From Phytoseiulus persimilis (lineage: Eukaryota; Arthropoda; Arachnida; Mesostigmata; Phytoseiidae): a stretch of DNA of 64,000 nt. Positions within the stretch are counted from its first letter, which is position 1; every line of letters begins with the position of its first letter. The notes beneath the pieces were generated by a model. That model ran no database searches. It was given only the letters and a program-made list of their open reading frames with translations, and was not told where the DNA came from. Below, piece after piece: positions 1-11,050 of the stretch. The position numbers and the translations under genes were made by a program. The DNA lies in the NCBI GenBank assembly GCA_037576195.1, contig CM075101.1:43834001-43898000 (forward strand). The letters run 5' to 3'.

Positions 1-271
1 AAACGCACATGTAATCTCTCGAGTTTTTCACGTGAGAGGAAGCGCGGAGCGCAGAAAAAATAGGGGACATTCGGAAGGGAGTTTCAATGACATGATACAC
101 AACTACGCGTACCGTCTCCCATTCTGGAAAACGCCGCAACGTCGGCGAGGGAGCCCTTAGACCAGCCGAGCCGAATTATTCTGTCGCCGAGTTTCTTCTC
201 AGGCTTCAGATGCCCTCCGTTGCAGTGATTCCTCTGCGTCAGAATCCCCGTCAGAGGAAAACAGTCCTCTA

Positions 272-652
272 GTGGCAGAGCACGACAATGATCATGTGAG
301 CTCTCTGGCCCTTTGGATGTTCAGGATCCGAAAGCTTACAGAAAAAAACACGTTCCGCGATTGGTGCGAGTGTTGGCCTTCGACGTATTCTCCGACTACG
401 ATGGAGTCGTATTTTTTGAATTGTGCTCTGAAGCCCACCCCGAGAGCGAAGAAACATTTGCATGGAGCTGGATCCCGGGGAGCGGCTGCCATCAGCGTCT
501 TGCAAGAGCTTGGGAGATACGATTCCGTGAAGAGACATATTTCACGATCAACCTCCACTTACCACATGATTTTTCTTCCGATTCGGCTCTCGGAAGAGAA
601 ACATGAAAAGGAATCTGCCATTTTGCAAGAGCTTTCGCAAGAAATTCAATGA
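272..652 (+). other. Protein-like island near the left edge, unidentified
   Basis: Two overlapping plus-strand frames both look protein-like. One runs 272-652 and ends in the residues LQELSQEIQ before a stop. The other covers about 287-606 and contains segments such as AYRKKHVPRLVRVLAFDVF and GVVFFELCSEAHPE. The natural reading would start in the second frame and move to the first, so this may be one exon broken by a one-base indel, as is seen in Csk and Rrp40 further right. I recognise no family. It could equally be chance open frame, because the window edge removes the upstream context. Confidence 0.2.
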
Positions 653-745
653 GAGGAACGGACTGAACAGACTCATTTTGCGCTGGCTCCGAGTCGGCTG
701 AAAAGGGGCGCGAGGAGCGAATTCCCCGGGCGTCGATCTGTGAGG

Positions 746-770
746 GGGCGCTGATTTGAAATCAGCGCCC
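746..770. repeat. Perfect 25-nt palindrome
   Basis: Two 12-base arms, GGGCGCTGATTT and its exact reverse complement, flank a single central G. The symmetry stops at the next base on each side. It lies in DNA with no recognised gene. It could form a cruciform or be a dimeric protein site; nothing in the sequence decides which. Confidence 0.85.
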
Positions 771-1366
771 TACCCAGGAATCCACCAAATTGGCCTCAAC
801 CCTCTGGTCGACACTCTCGTTCAATCACTGTTCCAATCTCGAGAAACGACACGAAAGTCTGCATCGCGAATACGAATCGTCTTCTAAGCGTCCGCTCACG
901 CTCGAGGAGGTTCGTCTTCTAGAGGGCTTAGGCCGTTTCGCAGCAGAGTTTTTCGAGTCATCGCGAACAACCGACCGAGTCGTCCTCCTGTGCATTCATC
1001 TCCGCCGAATAGTGTGAATATGAGGGGGAGAAGCTTCACGGAGGGAGCCTTAGGTAGGAAAGCAGAGTTTTGAAGACGGGGCGAGAAAAAAAATTGTCGA
1101 CGGCTCGAATCGCGCGACACATCGAGTCATTACTCGCACACAGGTTGCGACTGGTTCGACGCAGAGGGGGGGCTTGAGCTAAACGATGGCATCGGAAAAT
1201 GTTGAACGAGCGCACGAGAGATCGACGCGAACTTCTCGAGACGGTCGAGGCTATGGCTACGGTGCAAACACGAAGGGCAATAAGAGTATGCAAATTTGTC
1301 CTTAAGACGGATCCTAAAGCAGCACGTGTGCCGTGTGCAGAGCTGGGCAAATTCGAATAAATTTTG

Positions 1367-1473
1367 ATTCGAATCAAGAGGATGATTCGAATGAAAAAAA
1401 ATATTCAAATCAAAAGAATGATACGAATGAAAAAAAATTATTTGAGTCAAAAGGATGATCCCGATCAAGATAA
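1367..1473. repeat. AT-rich tandem array, about 37-bp unit, nearly 3 copies
   Basis: Units begin at 1367, 1403 and 1440. Each starts with a variant of ATTCGAATCAA, followed by GGATGAT-like sequence and a run of eight A. The third copy is truncated after about 33 bases. Copies differ by several substitutions, so this is an old minisatellite. It produces an apparent Phe/His/Ser-rich minus-strand ORF that is not a gene. Confidence 0.8.
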
Positions 1474-1943
1474 TCGAAGAGTTCAAGATCGTTCCAGGCG
1501 TTTGATTCTGTTTCTCTGATAATGTTCACTGATCTTCTGTGCTGCGGACAGCTTGCTTTGGACCTCAATAAGTTCTCGATTTTAGCAGATCAACAGTGTA
1601 GTCTAAGACGGAATTTCGGAGCTCAAGGCAATATGGCCGCTGGACCGCCTGCGCCAAACCGTTGGATAATCATTTATCGTGGTCGGAGCGAATGCTCAAG
1701 CGGTCGAAAAGATGTTCGGCTGTTGATCTCCACGAGTATTCCCGAATATTGGCTCATCCCCAGCGGTTGACCCGTGCTGGGGCACAAACAACTGGGTGTT
1801 TGTTGGAGAAGGTGTACGTTACGGGACCGATAAACCAGTGCTAATATATCATCCAATAGTTCTGATATAGCATACACCCCTCTTGTCCCGGGGGATCCCG
1901 TCCCGAAATACTCAACCTAAAAATAGGCGATCCCGATGCAGGG

Positions 1944-2700
1944 ATGCCCCATGGCTGGAGCTTCAAAAACAAAACAAGAGCTATAGGACTCATCCGCTCG
2001 AAGTTTAGTGGGATGTTGTCGAAGAAGTCGCAGAATGTCGATTCCAGCCTTTCGACAACAAAAATCCAAAGCTCTCCGGGAGCGACAAGGCCTCGGATGC
2101 TAGTGAGAAATGATTCGCATCAGGCTGCTCCCTACTTGGAATCTTGGAGAATGTCCCAGTTAATGCCCTCAGCCGAAACGTCGGAGTTCTTCCATATTAT
2201 TCGGAACACAAATCGGGAAGATGATGCGGAGCAGCATCGATAGCCTAGATGTTGTTTTTTTTCTACTACTTCTGATACGCTGCCGACGGCCATCACCGCG
2301 GTGGAAGAGAGAAGTCTGAGTGGAGTGGATGTCTCAGCGTTGTCACAAAGATTGGGACTCTAGGTAGTGAGTCTTCCCCAAACTTGGAATTCGTGCCTGA
2401 CGAGTCGTGCGATGTGATCGACGGCGATGAAGATTTCGAGGAAGTCTGTCACTTATGGGACGTCAATGATTGAGATGAATGTTGCTGATCTTCAGAAAAC
2501 TCTCCTGGTGCACGCGCCGGTCGTGTTGTCCTCAGTGGGGAAATCTTTCTCACAGTACTAGACGAAGTCCGGGAATACCAACAATCCTTTTCGATTGAGA
2601 ATCTCAAGGGTTCTCTCGATGGAGGTCGGCTCCATGGAGATTCTCAACGATTCTGTCGATGTGGCCTGTGATCAACGTAAACTAGAACAGGAAGCTCAAC
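1944..2700 (+). other. Multi-frame coding-like stretch, unidentified
   Basis: Several adjacent short plus-strand frames look like protein, each ending in a stop just as another begins. They include a Ser/Asp-rich piece (KLSGSDKASDASEK, about 2060-2110), a piece from 2276 to the stop at 2473 with an acidic end (PDESCDVIDGDEDFEEV), and an amphipathic piece near 2550-2640 (LDEVREYQQSFSIENL). This pattern fits either a degenerate gene or a gene whose frame is broken by sequence errors. No family was recognised. The region from 653 to 1943 apart from the palindrome and tandem array shows no gene. Confidence 0.2.
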
Positions 2701-2826
2701 GTCCAACTACACTCTGTTGCAAAATTATGCGCGCACCCTGTTTTTCTGCGTAACTTCTGAACGGAACTTCCGATTGTGCTCAAATTCGCGCAGCGATTGG
2801 GTTCTACTCTGAAGATCATGAGCCCA

Positions 2827-3518
2827 TCAACGGTAGTTCCTGTTCCGTTTCAACCCTGTTTCCGCAGTGACCTCTGGAAAACGTTTCCCCGAGCTGAATT
2901 TCGCACCGTAAATGGATTCTCTACTCCGAATCATGATGCCTTTTCGTTGACGAGAACAGTTGGAGAGCGCGGAGTCGCCGATTATATCAACTGCGCTGAC
3001 AGCGGGATCGGACACCAACCACAGTGCCTCCTCGATCGAAAGATAGAAACCGGAAACACTGACGGAGGCATCATCGTTTGGAGTACGGAATCCCAGCACG
3101 TTGTGAATTTCAGCTCAACCGGACGTTTTCTCCAGGAGTCCAGCGAAAACAGGGATAAGCGCTCAGCTTTGCGGCAATATCAAAACAGTGGAACTCGCGT
3201 TTTTCTGGCATGTTGTCCTCAAAAACGGGGGCGACAAGGAGGTGTCTTCCCGAGGTGCCGTAAAGGTTATTGCAACGAAATCCCGTAGGGCAAAAACCCT
3301 TCCTCTCTGTTCGATGGTCGAGAGAAATCGAATAAGGTTCTATGCACGGGTCTGAGGGACTGCCCTCGTGTAATTTCGAAGTCAGGGTATTCGAGCCAAG
3401 GATCCACAGTGAGGTCGAGCTTGCTGGCGCTCGCGAAAAATTCCAATGTTAGGAAGTTCTCGACGTAATGACTTCCTTCACACACTCCGTATGTCATTGA
3501 CCCGTAACAATCAATCAA
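2827..3518 (-). other. Minus-strand protein-like islands, unidentified
   Basis: Two minus-strand open stretches (3518-3267 and 3099-2827) have protein-like composition, for example KLDLTVDPWLEYPDFEITRG in the first and FYLSIEEALWLVSDPAVSA in the second. They are separated by about 170 bases and lie in different frames. Good splice sites linking them were not found. Overlapping plus-strand frames are also open, so coding status is uncertain and no family is recognised. Confidence 0.15.
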
Positions 3519-3527
3519 TCAATCAAC
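3508..3527. repeat. Short tetranucleotide repeat (ATCA)n
   Basis: Four to five copies of AATC/ATCA in a row. No associated gene is recognised. Confidence 0.7.
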
Positions 3528-4939
3528 CTAGCCAGCTCAGCTCGCGATCGAGTCGAGCATCGTTTTGGAGTCGTTGGAGTCTCTCGAACGTGCGTACATG
3601 GATCGGTGCTAATCAGAAAAATAATATACAGCTCCCAAGTTTATCATGATTTACTCGTTCTCTTTTCGCTCGTCCGAGAACAGTCTCCCAGGCCCTGTGC
3701 TGTGCATAAAAGCTCAGCTGATCCGCTTGACCATCAAAAATATGAGGAGGAGTTCCGGCCCTCCGGGTTTCCGTTGCAATCGGTTTCGGCGCATCGGGTA
3801 TGAACCGATAGGGATGCCCTCGATGGAGTCGAGATCCTCAAAAGGATGCTCAGTCATCGTGGATATCACTGCTCATATCACTGCTGGACCCAGGAATGTC
3901 CCATCATCCGAGTCGCTCCGAATATCCTACCCTCCAGAAATGCATCTGGCAAATAGGGGCCGATCAAGGAAACGAGGACGACCAGCAGGGAACCGAACGA
4001 AAGTGCGTACGATAGCTTCCGCGGTAGCCAGGCCTTGGGGCTCGCGCTTCCAGGGATTGTGGAACCGAAATATGACCAGATATCTCTCTTCTCTGATAGT
4101 CGTCGAATTCGATTCCACCAAAATCCGGCGAAAGAGAAGAATTTCCACCCAACTGAAGCGACGACTCCCGCCAGCTTTTTGCTTCAATGTTCCCTAACCG
4201 CGTCCGCAAGCCTGGCTTCATTGTTGAGCGAATGTTGAAACGTCATATACTGCAAGGACAAAATTTCTCATTCTGACCCGCCGCACGTCGTGTGCTGGCC
4301 ATGTTCTCGTCGAAGCAAGAGATTCCCTGGTAGAACGAATCTGCAGTTGCGACTGTTTCCGACTTCCTTCCGACGACCCTCTCCCCCCCTCTTCCCGCGC
4401 GAGCGAAAAACGAGTCGCCGACCCACGTCGGCCGCTTTTGGTTGAGCTGGGACGGCCGGACGACGAACAACTTTGACGGACATTGCGAAACGGAAGGAAA
4501 CTCAGTGACGTCCATCAGAAAGGAATACAAAACAGGATGAGCAGCAAGACAAGCGGGTTCGAGTTCCACTCCTTCCCGCTGTTACCAGTTGATCTTCCCA
4601 ACACGAGCGAAAATCATGTTCTCCGCACGCTATCTTAGGAGCGTCTTTCGTTATGGACGAGCCTCTCCGCCGCCGGGATGCTCAACTCCTCGAGTGCCCA
4701 TCGTTCTATACCTGGACCACCCACGAGTTTCACGTGGAGTGGGTTTTACTTGAAAATGTCCCGGACAAACGGACGCAGGTAACGAGCTGAGCCCAGTGGC
4801 GCGTGCGAGAGGATTGGGGCTTTCGCCCCTCCATGATTCTCCCCGTGCGATGTATGCCAGGTCAGAATGCCTAACGCTCTCAAAGATAAAGAGTTTGCGA
4901 GGCTATAAGGTAGCGATAAGGTGTTTCACTTCTTCGATT

Positions 4940-5500
4940 CTAGGGTTCGAGAAACCGACGAGAACGTAATGACACGCTATCTCTGCTAATAAGATCCAAA
5001 CGACAGATGAAATCTGAGGGAGTGTAGAAATCATCAAGAGTTTTCCAACCAGTTCCACCGGCGTTTTCGAAGTGGCCGAGAATCGTTACAAAAGGTCGTA
5101 GGTCTAGAATGGGCACTCGAGCTGCTGTAGCGAGTGGTTGACGTTTGCGAACTCGTCCAGAGCCATTGGCAAGCGGAAAAAATGTTGTCGCGATTTCCTC
5201 GTGGTTCCATTTGAATTCATCTTTAAGGGAGCCTTGGACGTCCCCGGAGTAGTCTCGAACCGGAAGCCACGGTCTGTTGGCTGTATCGACGACATGATTC
5301 GGCGCTACTTCTACCTTCGGCATGTCTGATTTGGAACCGTCAACCCACACGGTGCTCCTATCGATAGCTCGCCTGCGTTTTTGGGGGGGGGGGGGGGCGC
5401 CACACCCATTCCCGATACAGAAACTTGTTGCGTCCGGTTTCTCCGCAGGGCCACCAACTTCTTGGAGGTTGAGGTTCGAAGAGCGACTCCGCTCGAACAA
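4940..5500 (-). other. Open frame of 186 codons, unidentified
   Basis: A minus-strand frame open for 186 codons, with internal segments such as DEFKWNHEEIATTFFPLAN. No conserved domain was recognised. The frame crosses the 15-base poly-G tract at 5383-5397 (read as poly-Pro), where sequence errors are likely. It may be chance; overlapping frames on both strands are also open. Confidence 0.15.
5383..5397. repeat. Poly-G homopolymer, 15 bases
   Basis: An uninterrupted run of 15 G. Runs this long are often miscalled, so reading frames crossing it should not be trusted. Confidence 0.95.
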
Positions 5501-5903
5501 TCCCGACCGATACGATTGGGAAAAAAAGTTATTTTCTCCTCGGTGTCCGGCGAAAAACGTTCTAATCCATGCGGGAAAACTGACAAAAAAACAACAGTCA
5601 CGATCTGCTCTCTCCTATACCTGACAAGGTGAAGAGGTGATTCCCACATTCATAACGCTCATCAGCAGTTCCGGTTTTCATCGTCGGAGTCACTCAGCAG
5701 ATTGAACGTTGGCTTCCCAATCGCTTTCCAGGACCTTGGCGAACGCTGAACTCGAATATGCTTCGGAATACGCCGCGCATGATTCTAGCCGAAGAAGAAC
5801 TTGAAGGATGCTGAAAGTCGGGACATTTTCTATGGACTTCGAGTAATCTGTCGTCTGAAGCTTATCTCCCCGCCTGCTTGATCCATAACTGCAGTTCGCA
5901 ACA

Positions 5904-5975
5904 TTGATTTCTCAGTCATCGATAGCGAGGCTCATACACTGAGCATGCGCTCCACACTCGTTACTGAGAAATCAA
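5904..5975. repeat. Inverted repeat, 13-bp perfect arms
   Basis: TTGATTTCTCAGT at 5904-5916 is the exact reverse complement of 5963-5975, with a 46-base spacer. The transcript of either strand could fold into a hairpin. The pairing does not extend cleanly inward, which makes a microRNA precursor less likely than for the hairpin at 38181. Confidence 0.6.
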
Positions 5976-6266
5976 AGTTAAAAACTGAAGTAAGAGGATG
6001 AAGGAAGCGAAGAGAGAATTTTTAGGCCTCGGATTTTCAAAGGAGTCGTCAGAAAAGTTTCCGATCACATAGGTCTCGACCGCGAATCCCACCATGCGAT
6101 CGTGCCATCCCCTAGTAAGGTGAATAACCTCGATGCTGGACCCAGCGATGATCGATAGGGTCCAGCTCTCCCAGCTGTTGGTCGAGCCGCCTCCAACGCT
6201 CGTCACTACGCTGGGGAGACTTCTAGGTGGAGCTTCGGAAGTGTCTCTTGTCTGAAATGTGATCAT
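5961..6266 (-). other. Minus-strand frame with hydrophobic C-terminus, unidentified
   Basis: A 101-codon minus-strand frame ends in a strongly hydrophobic tail (LFASFILLLQFLTLISQ, then stop). The preceding part includes IEVIHLTRGWHDRMVGFAVE. A hydrophobic C-terminus directly before the stop is typical of GPI-anchored or tail-anchored proteins. No signal peptide or upstream exon was located, and the family is not recognised. Confidence 0.2.
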
Positions 6267-7552
6267 TGATCATTGTTGACAACTCATCTCACACGGTGTT
6301 CCTTAACACGGGGACTACTATTCAACTGTGTGGGTGGGATGGGTGAACAGTCGAGCTCAACTGTAACCGTGAACCTGCTTGGACAGTGTGAGCCTTGGTT
6401 GTTGAATATGGTGATTGTGATTGCGGTGTCCGACAAATATCCGATAGGCGTGCGAAAATCTGATAATCGTGCGCGAAACCGACCATGATTGGGCGTCCAC
6501 GCCCGTGACGTGGTTATCTCTATCGAGTGCTAGGCAATTTTTCACGTATTCAATTGAGGGACGTCGTCTCGATCCTGAAACAAAGCTCGACTAGGAGAGT
6601 CGCTACACGCGAGGATTTCGCAAACAACGAGCCCTTTGCCGGAGAGAAACAGACCGATGGAATATTGTGTAGATGGTCCCGAAACCGCGAAAAGTTGGAC
6701 GGGTTACAGCTGAGGCTAAACGGAATAGGTTGTCAAAGATGTAACAGCGGCAAAGATGTAACAACAATGCTAAGAGTAGAGCGAGAGCGGGCCGGCGTTG
6801 TTCCCTCTGTCCACATTCTCTCATCAGGGAACAAGGAAGAGGAGAGAGGAAAAACTCCGCTTTTGTGTGAGAGTATTCGGTATATAGCAAGCTGGTGGGC
6901 CGGGCTCACCGTAGTTGGGACCGTGTGATCGAAAGGATCGCTAAATCTTCTCATGAAAATCCGATATTGATGTTATGAGGGTTCCCCACGAAAATTTCAG
7001 TCGGTAAGGAGGGGAATATCATCCATGAATCCTCATATCTGGGTGTGTTCACCTGCAACTCCGATTCAGAGGTATGGTTTTAGATATGACAACCGTTTCA
7101 TAAATATCCCAGCCTCAATATTTATTGGAGAGTTTTAGACAACTCGACTCTTGAACGCGACTCGGTGTGCAGTTCAGGAAATGGGCCAAAGGAGCGGAGA
7201 GCTCATCGGAATATGAAGTTATGGATGCCAGGAAGTTCACGATTTTGAGGAAATCGAGACCACTGTTCGGATATGGCGGCCGATATCAATCGAGTATCAG
7301 GTAGTATCAGGTAGTATGTATACAGTTCGACGGAAACGCTGAGGGGTTTCCGTGATTCGGTTCTTTCCCGCGGTCAATATTCAGAGGCGAGAGATTTTCT
7401 TTTTCTCTTTAGATGTTTTTTCGCTCCGCTTGTCGCGCTGTCTTCGCACAAGGAAGTGTGAGTATGATTTCAATGTGAAGTGTTCCACCCCCGAATATAT
7501 GGTTTAACGAGAAAATTTACTCCAGAATCCCTTATCTCAGAGGAACTCGAAC

Positions 7553-7993
7553 TCACTGTGGCAGAAACTCTGCAGTTCGGAATCCCTTGAAACAGACACA
7601 CCTATGAACAGCCCAGGTTCTCGAATCCCGCTCGGCGCTCATGGCATCAAACACAAGTCTGCTGCGGCAGAAAATACAACGGGACTCGGAGTGGTCGAAT
7701 ATGGTGTGACGTGATCTTTGGAGAGAAAGGGGGAATGTCTCGATGCTTCCAAGCCGAATCCCAGCCAAGGCTACGCCAGATATATGGCGAAAGTGCCAGG
7801 ACAAATTTCTTTCTGTCCGACAGATTTTCTGTTTAGTTTCTGTGGATAACGGGTGCTGCAAGTAGCAGAACTTCGCGCTCGATGGAAAATCGGCAAGAGA
7901 ATCCAGTTTGAGGTCCTGAATCGAGTCACAGGAAGCGATGGTGGGCCATGATGAATCGAAAGCCCACCATATTTGTGACGGAGAGATAGACAT
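7553..7993 (-). other. Open frame of 146 codons with Cys/His pairs, unidentified
   Basis: A minus-strand frame of 146 codons carries CIFC and a later HRCVC about 20 residues apart. This spacing does not match a zinc finger I can name. No splice structure or polyadenylation signal ties it to a gene. The flanking regions 6.6-7.5 kb and 8.0-8.8 kb show no recognisable gene. Confidence 0.15.
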
Positions 7994-9571
7994 AGGTTCT
8001 CAGTGTTCGTTCTTTTGTGGTGAGCCGGCACGCCGATGCACAGAGTTGGGCAGCATCGATCAGGCTCACAAAGTTCTTAAATACGTAAAGAAGCATGTTT
8101 GTCCGGACCGCTGAGCGACAAGAAGCTGGAGATGCCGCGTGCGGAAGAAATGTTTACCTTACGCGTGAATCTGATCAGATGGACACGGAGAAGCGGACTC
8201 AGACGCCTGAGACTGGCGCGCTAGCTCCAGAGGAATCCGACGTGACTCAATCACTGCGTGTTTGACGCGGGCTGCTCCGGCTTGCTAGGACACGAGTGGA
8301 AAAAGGCCTTATTTCGCGGGTGGGCCCTGCTCATTCAATCTATTCAATTCGCCATCCCATGAGAATGATTGGGAGGCTGAAGAGTACGGGTTTTGGTTAT
8401 GGAGAATGCCACCGTCTCGAAAAACGGCCATTCCACGACCCCGTATCTTTGGGCGACCCCAAAAAAAAAATTGGTTAATCAAGCCCAATCAGTTTCCTCC
8501 CGAATCGACATCGGATCACCGCTAGGGGCGTTCCCATGCTGATGAACAACGAATTACAGACGACACATATGTCGTAAAATTCGAAGCGACCGGCTCAATA
8601 AATACATACAATAATTTATTGTGACCATAAATAGTGCAATGGCTAATAATTGGTTGGCGGAAAATAACTATTTGACCAGAACGGCTTCTGTTTTGAACGA
8701 CACACCAGCGTTTTCAGCTCGTTCGCCCTCGAGCTCGAGCGATGGATGGAATCTTATCGTCAGCGTATTGCTGAAGCGACCTTCCTGTAAGTAATAAATG
8801 TCGGTTCACAAGTCAAACGGAGCTCGAGATGATACTTTGATTCTATATATGGAAGAATCTCGAGCGCTCTTGGTGGTGTCAGCATCCAGAGCAGTCTGTT
8901 CTACACAGAGTCCACTCCATGAGGTTCTGCCAACCGGTTGCAGAGCGATTGTCCCTCCACTCGAGGGTCGTACTCCGAGATCTTGTCACGAATTCTCGTG
9001 GGAGCACGTTTTGCACCGGGCAGCGACTCATCGCTGTGGGATTCGAATGAGGGGCCTGCCCGTTTTTGGCAAGCATCGAATAGGAATATGATATGCGATT
9101 GCAAGCCTTTGGAGAGAGATCGAAGAACATGATCGCTGCCGGAGCACAGTGTGGGCGGAGGATCCGGATGGAAGACACCTTCCCAGGATTCTTGGTTGGG
9201 CACGGTGAAGTAATCCAAAAGCCGTACCTCCGCTCAGATCCTCGATGCGAACGCACTCAAGCGGTGTTTCAGGTCGTGCTCCAGGGGCGGATTGCATCCG
9301 CCTCACGAGAGTTTCAGCATTTGAATCATGTATCAAACCGTTGTTACTCAACGTTGTGGATTGTACCACATCCATCGAGGGGAATCCGCAGAGTCTTAGT
9401 ATTGACCCCCATCTCCGCGCAGAAGACCATTGTTGCTTTTGGGACCCGCGTGAACGATCCCCGGAATGGCTGCGTGAAGTTAACTTTCACGACGAAATCC
9501 TCTGCTCACATTGCAATTCAACTGAAAGAAGGTGGAAAGCACATTCGGAATATTTATCTCTTGATTTGCAG

Positions 9572-10017
9572 CTTTCTGCCGTGCGGGGAAAGGAGCCATT
9601 CCGCGAGCTCAGTATTTGCTCGAGGAAAAACAGATGCTTTGGAATAAGGAGACGAACGTTATCTCGAAATTCTCGAATGATTTCCTCGATGCAGAGGAAG
9701 ACCGTGACGTACCGCTGTTCGGTCCTGTTTTGAAGTTATTTTTTGGCACAGTTTTCTTGGCAACGCTCTCGTTAGCTCTCCTCTGTTTCACGGGACTTGA
9801 GGATTGTGCATATGGCCTGGAAACAGTTTTGACGAAAGTGTTACACCGTGCCAAAACGAGCTGCATTCTCGACTCGAGAGCTCAAGTGTGCAAGAAATGG
9901 GCGAGAAAGAACCGCGGGTCGCGGTATACATCGGATTTCACAAACTCATCAGAAAACTTTGGAGCTGATTATGAAACTTTTCTCAAGCCATTCCCTAGAC
10001 CTCTCTTCGTGGGCTAG
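9572..10017 (+). other. Possible exon with one membrane segment, unidentified
   Basis: After a plausible acceptor (TTGATTTGCAG) the plus strand is open for about 148 codons. It encodes an acidic stretch (FSNDFLDAEEDRD) and then a hydrophobic segment of about 20 residues (FFGTVFLATLSLALLCF) likely to span a membrane. The frame then continues to a stop at 10017, or may splice earlier. A second plus-strand frame just upstream (about 9390-9560) also looks protein-like (GCVKLTFTTKSSAHIAIQLK). I do not recognise the family. Confidence 0.25.
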
Positions 10018-10023
10018 ATTCTT

Positions 10024-10440
10024 TCAATCACAGGCTTCGTGAGACTTCCACTCGCCCCATTGCGATTCCTGGTCGGGAATCCCTATTGTTGCCCCACATC
10101 CCACCTCGGAAAACTGCATTTGCCACACGAGTCTTCCAAGGGAGAACGGGCCAAAATCAGAATTTCTGGTCACACTGTATATCACAGTCAGTACAGCCAA
10201 CCATTGGTCCACAGAGGGTTTGCGAGGCGCATCAAACAATCCTGAAGCGATTTTCAATAGGACTATGCGAAACGCAGCCGGGGTATTGTTTCGACTTGTG
10301 ATTGATTTGGATGCGCTCTCATTTTCTGTCGCAGCGTATTCTGTGAGAAACAAGTCTTGGAAGACCAATCCCGGTTCGCATGAATTATTGACGTAATCAC
10401 GGACCCTGAGTTGTCGTTTGCGCCATTGAATGAATACCAA
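10024..10440 (-). other. Minus-strand frame of 138 codons, unidentified
   Basis: A minus-strand frame open for 138 codons with fairly natural amino-acid usage, including DQWLAVLTVIYSV and IPDQESQWGEW. It lies downstream, on the same strand, of the small signal-peptide ORF at 10787-10936, so the two could be exons of one secreted protein. No splice pair joining them was confirmed and no domain is recognised. Confidence 0.25.
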
Positions 10441-10786
10441 AATTCGTACAAGGCAAGTACTTCTGCTTTAATTGTGTTTTAGAACCCCTGCTCATCGACG
10501 CTGTTGAAGCATACGAGAGGCATTTTTGGTTGAAGGGATCGTGTGTGATAACCCTGAGCCGCGGCGGAGCTCGAAGCGGCGTAGTGTATCTTAGTGCTCG
10601 ACTAAGGAGAGTTCGAGGTCGGATCCTGGGAGAATTGAGCCTCAGTTCTGGATCCAGGAAGGTCAGACAGGCTTAAAGCTCACCCACGTCCCCGCCATCA
10701 AGTGAGAGAGTTCCGACGAGACCAAGAAGCGTTTGTAAAGAGAGAGAATCGCTGCGGGAAATCGACGATATTCCGAGCGGCGGAAC

Positions 10787-10936
10787 CTAACATCGGAAAT
10801 CTGATCCGGAGGAGGGAGAGCATTTGAGATAGTCTCTCTTCACAACGGGATACTTGGGATCAGTGAGACCGGGAAAAGTAGATAAACTCACAAGGCAGAT
10901 CACAGCGATGAGAACGCTCAACGATGAAGGATGCAT
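10787..10936 (-). CDS. Candidate small secreted peptide, 49 aa
   Basis: An ATG at 10936 opens a 49-codon minus-strand frame. The N-terminus looks like a signal peptide (MHPSSLSVLIAVICLVSL). It is followed by a dibasic KR and a 15-residue tail with two cysteines (DYLKCSPSSGSDFRC) before a TAG stop. This is the shape of a small prepropeptide. A TATA-like box (minus-strand TATAAG, 11045-11050) lies about 110 bases upstream of the ATG. Against it, a consensus donor GTGAGT follows the codons for ICL inside the signal peptide, so the real gene may splice there and the tail may be intronic. No known peptide family was recognised. Confidence 0.3.
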   Translation of the reverse strand: MHPSSLSVLIAVICLVSLSTFPGLTDPKYPVVKRDYLKCSPSSGSDFRC

Positions 10937-11044
10937 AGTGGCAGTGTTCCGGTGAAGAAAAACGTTGGCGGACACGTCGCTGTGACCAACAACGACGTGG
11001 TTTGATTTACCCCTCCTGCGGCGAAAGGCAACGCGGCGTCATTC

Positions 11045-11050
11045 CTTATA
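11045..11050 (-). promoter_or_regulatory. Possible TATA box for the small secreted ORF
   Basis: The minus strand reads GCTATAAGG here, about 110 bases upstream of the ATG at 10936. It is a weak single-motif prediction. The stretch 11.1-12.6 kb upstream holds only short overlapping open frames and no recognised gene. Confidence 0.3.
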
